This document shows positions 57,379 to 64,000 of a stretch of DNA of 64,000 nucleotides, in pieces; within the stretch, counting starts at the first letter, position 1, and every line of letters starts with the position of its first letter. The position numbers and the translations under genes are program-made. Source of the DNA: Chiua virens (lineage: Eukaryota > Basidiomycota > Agaricomycetes > Boletales > Boletaceae); contig JAHNUO010000030.1 of assembly GCA_019787685.1 (NCBI GenBank), forward strand, positions 62,001-126,000, in the 5' to 3' direction. A model generated the notes under the pieces. It was not told the origin of the DNA. It made no database searches and worked only from the letters and a program-made list of their open reading frames with translations.

Positions 57379-59481
57379 ATGGAGTTTGCGAATCGAAACA
57401 AGGCCGAAAAAATGCTCACCGTGTTCCGCATTGCTACACTCGCTGGATCCGTCCTTGTCGCGTTGAGTTCTGGAACGAACTACGTGGGTGATGGGTTTGA
57501 AAGCGCAGAATCAAAGTACTGACAGACATTCTTGCTTTAAAGATATATTCTGGTGCGTTGTCGTCCATTTCACCAAACTTTTATGATCCTAATCAATAAT
57601 GTCTTTGCCAGCTTATGCCCCTCAGCTCGGTGCTCGTCTTCGAGTATCACACACGCAACTTAACATCATCGGTCTCGCGGGAAACAGTATGGGTCCAAAC
57701 ATTTTATCTGGTTGTCGTCTGATCAGCTCACAGTGGGTGTGTATACCTCTGGCCCTGCCTGGGGCCGTATCGTCGATCGCGAGGGCCCGCGAATTCCGCT
57801 TATTGGCGCTTCCATCTGTCTCCTCGTTGGCTACTTCGGCATTAAACAAATGTACGATGATGGCATAGGAAATGGCGCAACTGTTTCAGCGCTTCACTTT
57901 ACATTACTCGTTGCATGCGGCTTTTTAACAGGCATGGGGGGTAATGCGGGACTTGGTGCCGCTATCAACACGACTGCAAAGAGTTTCCCGCCTGCTGCTG
58001 TACGCGCCCCTTGTGTTTCTCTTTATGTATGCTGAACACTTACCTGGTATGTTATAGCGTGGTACTACTACGAGTCTCGTTATGTCGGGTTTCGGGCTTT
58101 CGGCATTCTGGTTCTCGCTGCTCGCACATACATTCTACCCCGGGAATACATCTGCCTTCCTACTAATTCTCGCTATCGGAACAGCATTCCCGATGCTTAT
58201 TGGATTGTTGATCGTGAAGCCTGTGCCTCTACCGCCGTGGGACAGAGCCACAAATGAGGGATACGATCCGGTCCTAAGTGACGACGCTGTCATCGTTGTC
58301 GCGGAACCGCAGGTGGCATTAGGTCAAGAAGTGAATGCTGAGGCCGAAACAGACTCCGCACCCCTTTTATCACATCAGCGGGGAACGAAGGTACACCAGG
58401 ATTCTATTCCACCCTCCGGTGTCGAGTCGAACACTGCGATGGCTCTAAATCACGAAAGAAATACAGGAGATGAAGATGTGTTGCCGAATATTCACGGCAA
58501 ACGACTTTGGCTCACCTCAGACTTTTACCTTGTCTTCATAATTATGGCCATATGTGCGTGACTGTCCGATGTTTCTCCGGGAGTTGAGGCTTAAACTTAC
58601 TTTTATCTCACAGGTAGTGGCACTGGTCTCATGTGTCAGTCCATTTGAGCTCGTTAATGGCGTTCTTGCTCATGTTCCTCGATAGATATCAATAACGTCG
58701 GTTCTATCTCACAGGCACTTTACGCTAAAACGCATCCAGTCTACGATGATATCGAGGCCTCCAAATGGCAAGCTGCTCAGGTATCAGTCCTAAGCTTGGG
58801 AAACTTCGCGGGCCGCATTCTAATTGGTGGTGTCTCTGCCTCTTACATGTGTTTAACACATTCTAATCCCAACGCATTATTCCAGGCTTGATTTCTGATT
58901 TCACACACAATCGCCTTCACCTTCCGCGTACCTATTGTCTGTGCATCGTCTCGTCACTTTTTATCGTCTCTCAAGCCACCGCGATTGCTGTCTCCTCCGT
59001 CAAGACATTGTGGATAGCGACTCTTCTATTGGGGCTTGCGTACGGATCTTTGTTCGGGAGCCTCCCAGCCATCATGATCGATTGGTTCGGACTCGGTGGG
59101 TTATTTTTATTTTTTAGGGTAGTGTTACCTGGTCTCATCACATTCTCTACACCAGCGCACTTCTCTGAGAATTGGGGCTACGTCTCTTTCTCTCCAGTTA
59201 TGGGGGGTAACCTTTTCTCCTTGATGTTCGGCTATGATCTGGATACCCATGTGCCAGCAAAGGACGCAAATTCTTCATTAGCGTTGCGAACATGGTCTGG
59301 GTTGTCGGACATCTTGGTATCACGCGAGCTACCCTCGGAACATCAATGTTTTGATGGGAAAGCGTGCTACATGGGGAGCTTACAAGTGACACTTGTTGCA
59401 TGCATCATATCTCTCGGGCTGAGCTGGTGGGCTGGAATTAGAGACAGGCACAAACTCAGGGATAGAACAGCCCACAATTAG
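57379..59481 (+). CDS. Major facilitator transporter (Nodulin-like/MCH1-type)
   Basis: ATG 57379 (MEFANRNKAEKMLTVFRIAT) leads into a first helix LAGSVLVALSSGTNYV. The next exon has YAPQLGARLRVSHTQLNIIG, then VYTSGPAWGRIVDREGPRIP, the MFS loop 2-3 signature. Helices 3-6 are GASICLLVGYFGI, LLVACGFLTGMGGNAGLGA and LILAIGTAFPMLIGLLIV. A long acidic central loop (58220-58490) precedes RLWLTSDFYLVFIIMAICSG, VSVLSLGNFAGRILIG, a helix at ATAIAVSSVKTLWIATLLLG, GSLPAIMIDWFG, and the end LVACIISLGLSWWAGIRDRH. About 590 residues, 12 segments, introns of about 50 nt. Such proteins resemble plant nodulin-like and yeast Mch1 transporters; the substrate is unknown. Vacuolar or plasma membrane location is possible. 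Confidence 0.82.
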
Positions 59482-59705
59482 CAGTGGAACAAAGTACAGC
59501 CTAGTTCATACGCAATTGAATCTCCCTCGAGTTCACAATTTAGTTTTTACAGCGGTTTTCATATCTCTGCGGAAAGCAAAATCAGAGAAAGTCGCACTTC
59601 GGTATTGTTCCTGTGAGAGTGTGCGAGAGCTTGCGATTGGGGCTCGAGGATTCCCCTGGAGGTGACCGAATGTGTGTGGCTGGCGCTTCGTGCCTGCCCC
59701 GCTGA

Positions 59706-60425
59706 ATGTTCCCTAGGCTACCATTACACTCTGACGTGGAACCTGTACGAAGCTCCTTTGTTATGCAGGTAAATTGCCCCTCGATCCAACCTTGGCTGAA
59801 TACCGGGCTCCAAGACTTCCTGACTTCGTCATCCTCCCTACTCGCGATGATTCTGACCCCACCATTCCCGAGCATATCCCACTCGTCCACCCACCCCCAC
59901 CCCCATCATCTACTGATGATGTATTCGTTCCCGGATGGCTGCCGTAGGACCCTGCTGGAGATGCTGCGCTGTTGTGTCCACCAGGACCTAATTTGTATTC
60001 TCAAGGAATCGAACAACCTCGATTTTGAGGTGATGCTTCACAGGATTATCAACGCACATGCCAGAGCTATCCTCAAAGTATTTCAGTTCCAACTCCAGCG
60101 TGGTACGACTCGCAACGTGTTCTCTTCCAAAGGGAAAGTTGTCTTAGACTCTCATGGTTCGTACCTTTGTTTCGCATGTGTGAAGGGATATCTGACTTGT
60201 GTAGGCGGGTATCACGTACTTTGTGTCCATCTTTGTGTGGACAAGGTCGTTCTTGTTTCAATCAACATCAGAACTGGTCGCACGCATCTTCGGGACACGG
60301 GTGACCTCACCGCCGCGTCCCGCGGACCACGGTTTGCGATCGTCTCGGATCGTTTGAACGACAATCCGACTATGCTGCTAGGGGTCTTAGTAAGGCTATG
60401 CATCACTTCTGCTGTCCAACCCTAG
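59706..60425 (+). pseudogene. MED14: Fragment of Mediator subunit MED14 (RGR1)
   Basis: The frame 59994-60425 reads NNLDFEVMLHRIINAHARAI, then LKVFQFQLQRG and VVLDSHGS. A likely in-frame intron (about 60156-60204) precedes HLCVDKVVLVSINIRTGRTH, then LRDTGDLTAASRGPRFAIVS and DRLNDNPTMLLGVLVRL. The last part matches, from memory, the RTGR...LRDTGDLA...RAPRF block of fungal MED14, in the middle of a protein of about 1,000 residues. Neither the N-terminal nor the C-terminal parts are present. It ends where the repeat region begins. Bases 59770-59950 read better in another frame (LAEYRAPRLPDFVILPTRDD) and may derive from a different source. A displaced partial copy is more likely than a gene. Confidence 0.55.
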
Positions 60426-60575
60426 CACCCTAGGGTTACATTGTAACCCTAATCCATCTAAATATGGAAATACCCCTATCTAAATGGTCCATAAGATCAC
60501 ATTTGACATTGCAAAAAGAATGAGATCATAACAGATGACTATATGTGGTTTTGTTTTTCCCGCATTTATCTGTGG

Positions 60576-61284
60576 CAGTCGGGTCCGAAGTTATAGCGCG
60601 TGTGACCACCCAACGACACAAGGTGTATTATGTTGATACACAGTTGAGCACACTGTGCAATAATGTGGGCGTCCGAGACGACCACCCGACAACACTTTGT
60701 GTATGACACACAGAGTTGAGCACACTGTGCGACAGTGCAGTGTGGGCGTCCGAGACAACCACCCGACAACACTTTGTGTATAACACACAGAGTTGAGCAC
60801 ACTGTGCGACAGTGCAGTGTGGGCGTCCAAGACGACCACCCGACAACACTTTGTGTATGACACACAGTTGAGCACTGTGTGACAGTGCAGTGTGGGCGTC
60901 CGAGACGACCACCCGACAACACTTTGTGTATGACACACAGTTGAGCACACTGTGCAACAGTGCAGTGTGGGCGTCCGAGACGACCACCCAACGACACCAG
61001 GTGTATTATGTTGTACACAGTTGAGCACACTGTGCAACAGCACAGTGCAGGCGTCTGAGATGACTGCCCAAACATGCTAACCAAAGTGTGTGAATCAGCA
61101 TTGCACCAACATGACAAGTGTTCTGAGCATGTGTGGACGTCTCACACGACCACTTTCATCACCATGTATGTGATTTGTGATGGTGCTGCATGAGGAATGA
61201 CAGCGACAGTTTCTAGACACACACTATCGTCGGGTCCGGAGTCTAGTCGGGTCCGAAGTCACATGTGTGCGACTTCGGACCCGA
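60576..61284. repeat. Repeat unit bounded by AGTCGGGTCCGAAGT inverted ends, with a 75-bp tandem array
   Basis: AGTCGGGTCCGAAGT occurs at 60576 and 61247 and inverted at 61270-61284. Within it, six tandem units of about 73-80 bp begin near 60606, 60682, 60759, 60836, 60909 and 60984. They share CCACCCGACAACACTTTG, CACAGTTGAGCACACTGTGC and GGGCGTCCGAGACGACC. Ends and array resemble a non-coding MITE-type element, but no target duplication was found. Confidence 0.6.
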
Positions 61285-61600
61285 CTATACTGTGTGCCTA
61301 GAAACTGTTGCTGTCATTCCTCATGCAGCACCATTGTGTGAGACGCCCACACATGCTCAGAACACTTGTCATGTTGGTGCAATGCTGATTCACACACTTT
61401 GGTTAGCATGTTTGGGCAGTCGTCTCAGACGCCTGCACTGTGCTGTTGCACAGTGTGCTCAACTGTGTACAACATAATACACCTGGTGTCGTCGGGTGGT
61501 CGTCTCGGACGCCCACACTGCACTGTTGCACAGTGTGCTCAACTGTGTGTCATACACAAAGTGTTGTCGGGTGGTCGTCTCACAGGGTGTTGTCGGGTGG
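60900..61600. repeat. Large inverted repeat (palindrome) centred near 61265
   Basis: The sequence leftward from about 61262 is repeated, reverse-complemented, rightward from about 61268 to about 61585. Shared blocks include TTCCTCATGCAGCACCAT, CACATGCTCAGAACACTT, CACACACTTTGGTTAGCA and the tandem units. The left arm carries about 19 bp and about 33 bp absent from the right. Transcription through it would give a hairpin of over 300 bp. Confidence 0.75.
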
Positions 61601-61639
61601 TCATCTCGGACGACCACACCACACTTTTGTACACTGTGC

Positions 61640-62429
61640 TTAGTTAAACTGTATGCCAATTAATATACTTGGTATGGTCGGGCGGTCATCTCAGACACTC
61701 ATAGTGTGCTATTAGTGCAATCATGCTCAACTATACATCACTGCGATGAAGCCTGGATGGCAACTATTGTCTCTTATGCATAACCAGACTATTAAATAAG
61801 GTAGTCTGTTCGTTGTTGATAAGTCCACTCGGTCGACATGTAGATAGTCCGACCACCCGATGGACCCAACCATCACCATGACATTGGTACGGCTAGATTA
61901 ACTGCTCACGAAAATGTATTCACTATGTAACTATGCATGTATGGTCAATCAAATGTACCCGAGGACCCCTTTACCACTCCCGATGGTTAATATACGGTAA
62001 AGATTTGCCCGACAGAGTCATCCCCGACACCCGCCAATCCACAAAACACATCGCATCTGTGTATGTATGGTCCGCCAGTAGACCCGACGTCCCTTTATTC
62101 CCGATGGTGGAAATGGATCCAAATATTTAAAACCGACTGTCTAAATACACATGCTACATACATACAATATAATGCCTATCAGATTCTTCTGCACATCAGA
62201 GGCGTCTGTGACGACCGAAACGTGTCAATGAGACGGGCGAAGCTTATTGTCAATCGGGAGTGCGAGCGTGTGGTAAGATTTGAATTCCGCCAGATCACAT
62301 ATGTGTGGTTGTGTGTGGTCGACGCAACGGAATTAGGTAAGTATGGACGCGTGTCACATCGGAAATATTTACATCCTCCATCCTTATCTTCGCCATCTCT
62401 CGACCACTCCCACCTCACCGCCTTCAGTC
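61640..62429. other. Degenerate repeat flank, no gene
   Basis: Echoes of the repeat persist (GGTCGGGCGGTCATCTCAGA at 61676, CCGACCACCCGATGG at 61849, CCCGATGGT at 61979 and 62101). No coding signal apart from the promoter and leader of the next gene. Confidence 0.5.
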
Positions 62430-63212
62430 ATGTCTAATGCCTTCAGCCTATTCGCAGACCCCATCGACACTCCCGAAGAAATCGCGACGCGTCAAGAGTT
62501 CGAAGGCGCCTTGCAGGCTCTGCAGGCACAAGCACTCATCACTCCAGACGATGATGCTGACCATCAGCAAGACCAAGCTACTTGGTGTGTTGAGTGGCCA
62601 CAACGCGTTGTAAGTACTTTGAACTCATTCAGATTGTTTGTTTAACATTGACTGACTCACATGTAACAGGCTCACCTGACCAATGTGATGAATACCGACA
62701 TCGCCCGCAGATTGCGGCTCCAGATCCCACCGGCCGGCGTCGCAATGCTGCACGATGCAGACCAGACATGCCAAAGGTGGCTACGCGAACAGGCGGAGGC
62801 GAGAGAGCACGTACAGAGGGAGCGTGAGGCAGACCAAGCCAGGCAGCTGGCAGAACGGACACGCGAGGAGGAGGAGAGGCAGCGCTGAGAGGAAGAGGAG
62901 AGGCAGCATCGGGAGGAAGAGGACACGCAGCGTCGGGAGGAAGAGGAGAGCGAGAGTCGGAAGCAAGAAGGGCAAGCAGGCGACGACAACGACAACGACG
63001 ACAACGACGACAACGAAACAGAGGAAGACGAACTCGACGAGGAAAATCAGAGCGAGGCGATGCAGATGAGCAAACCTGAGTCCCCGCCCCCCGTCGTCCA
63101 TCTCCGCAACCCCCGAAGGATGGCCGTGGTGGATATTACACGACATAAAGTGAGTCAACATTCTTTGTCTGTATTGTTCATACTAACTATGACTATATTT
63201 CAGCGCAAATGA
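62430..63212 (+). pseudogene. Coiled-coil, charged protein of unknown function with one premature stop
   Basis: ATG 62430 gives MSNAFSLFADPIDTPEEIAT. Exon 1 (62430-62609, 60 codons) joins over a 60-bp intron to AHLTNVMNTDIARRLRLQIP. Exon 2 (62670-63149) has TCQRWLREQAEAREHVQRER, then three Glu/Arg/Gln-rich repeats, a tract with GDDNDNDDNDDNE, and PPPVVHLRNPRRMAVVDITR. A 54-bp intron leads to the last two codons and TGA at 63210-63212. TGA at 62886-62888 lies inside the repeat, where sister units have CGG. Splice sites, frame lengths and ends all agree, so this was a real gene. Function unknown. Residence among repeats suggests a mobile-element gene. Confidence 0.5.
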
Positions 63213-64000
63213 GTCGAAACCACCGCTGACGAAAGCAAGGGGGTTAGTTTTATTCAAACCAACTAGGCCAGTGTGTCTAGGACGAGTGAAATAGAGCAAC
63301 AGGTTAAGGGAACCACCCTTTACCTCCCTGTTTCGTTAGGTACTCATCAGGCTCTATTCTTGATAGTATATTTGAACATGTAGACTCACGGGGGTTTATA
63401 TACCTTTAGACCCGTGATTTCGGCAACTTGCGGGATAAGCTGATTCGACGATAAGACACAACGGGACGGACCTCAAAACCTAAAAATATTCCAGTAGATC
63501 CGCTCTATCTCCTGTGCCCCTGACTGCGTTTTTAATACCCGCTATCTTGATAACGGTGACAGTTGATCCCCGTCTATTGACAGCGAACCTTATCGGAGAT
63601 TGATGAAACTCTATGTGACGTGAGTTCCCCATTGCGTGAGAAACAAACCCTAAATGCCCTAAGATTAAACCAAAACCTTGCGTGACGTGAGAACGCTGCT
63701 CCGTGAGAGAGTTCCCATGAGATCTGACAGCGTGAGAGAACAGATTGATCATCCCGATATGGGTGGCTATAAATATTACATTAGTAAGCCGGGGAACTCC
63801 GGTACCTGGCACGTGACTACCGGGCCGGTGGGAGTAATGGTTAGACGCGGGCCGTAGGCCCGCTAGGGGTTTGTCCTAATAATCTGATGGCAGATAGACA
63901 CGCATCTATCCCCCTGCGCGCATGCGCGCCATGCGCGTAGATGCGCGTCAGATTTTTTACAATCTGAAAATACTTCTAGCCACTACACCACTGCTAGCCA
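63213..64000. other. Repeat-rich end: GC-rich palindromes and a tRNA-like segment
   Basis: 63213-63780 has no recognisable gene. 63844-63866 forms a short hairpin (GCGGGCC GTA GGCCCGC). 63915-63950 is almost entirely GCGC/CATGCGCG palindromic sequence. AATCTGA at 63880 pairs with TCAGATT at 63948, and CAGATT/AATCTG closes around the T-run at 63955. On the minus strand, 64000-63960 reads AGTGGTGTAGTGGCTAGAAG, close to an RNA polymerase III A box. A SINE or MITE crossing the right edge is possible. Confidence 0.4.

Noticed and set aside
59582..59890. Minus-strand 102-codon frame after the MFS gene
   Set aside because: No start context, no splice partners and no motif; it overlaps the 3'UTR and the MED14 fragment.
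60566..61117. Long minus-strand frames rich in Cys, Thr and Val across the tandem array
   Set aside because: The unit length is close to 75 bp, a multiple of three, so several frames stay open together. The translations are only the repeat read as protein.
62781..63161. Minus-strand frame with a long Val run
   Set aside because: Complement of the Asp/Asn-coding repeat of the plus-strand gene.

Overview
The window looks like nuclear DNA of an Agaricomycete (mushroom-forming basidiomycete). Genes carry many introns of about 50 nt, housekeeping genes are densely packed and often divergently paired, and the left part holds families characteristic of these fungi: CxC2-KDZ and Plavaka transposases, DUF6698, DUF6532, and Copia and chromodomain Gypsy retroelements. 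No tRNA, rRNA or CRISPR array was seen.

Layout. 1-2220: decayed Ty1/Copia pol with its 3' LTR, which contains a tandem repeat whose two units look like the unspliced and spliced forms of one sequence. 2476-6017: KDZ transposase gene with a premature stop. 7705-8190: array of palindromic TCTTGCAAGA-type repeats. 8113-11356 (-): Plavaka-type transposase. 11653-12367: solo LTR bounded by CCAT duplications, ending two bases before the ATG of a DUF6698 gene (12370-14142). 16378-17981 (-): DUF6532 gene cut off by a Ty3/Gypsy chromovirus (17982-24741) that has several nonsense and frameshift mutations. 24742-29345: rearranged strip with an orphan exon, a mutated copy of the 5' end of the neighbouring DnaJ gene, tRNA-like SINE material, and an intact-looking P-loop NTPase gene (25752-28898, -).

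From 29.3 to 59.5 kb the window is ordinary gene-rich chromosome: an ER DnaJ/TPR co-chaperone, exosome subunit RRP45 divergent from TRM112 with 54 bp between start codons, two unrecognised conserved-looking proteins, a small secreted GPI-type protein, a serine carboxypeptidase with a pogo-like MITE in its promoter, the vitamin B6 glutaminase (PDX2/SNO), an HRP1-like RRM protein, an anoctamin/Ist2-like membrane protein, a GH85 endo-beta-N-acetylglucosaminidase, the cleavage factor RNA14, and an MFS transporter. RNA surveillance and processing (RRP45, HRP1, RNA14) recurs, but each gene has its own promoter and no operon-like logic is implied.

From 59.7 to 64.0 kb the sequence turns repetitive again: a MED14 fragment, a 75-bp tandem array inside a large inverted repeat, a coiled-coil gene with a premature stop, and GC-rich palindromes with a tRNA-like end. 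The most informative signals are the intron fossil in the Copia LTR, the CpG-directed decay of the duplicated DnaJ 5' end, and the NTPase gene lying between the two copies of that duplication.
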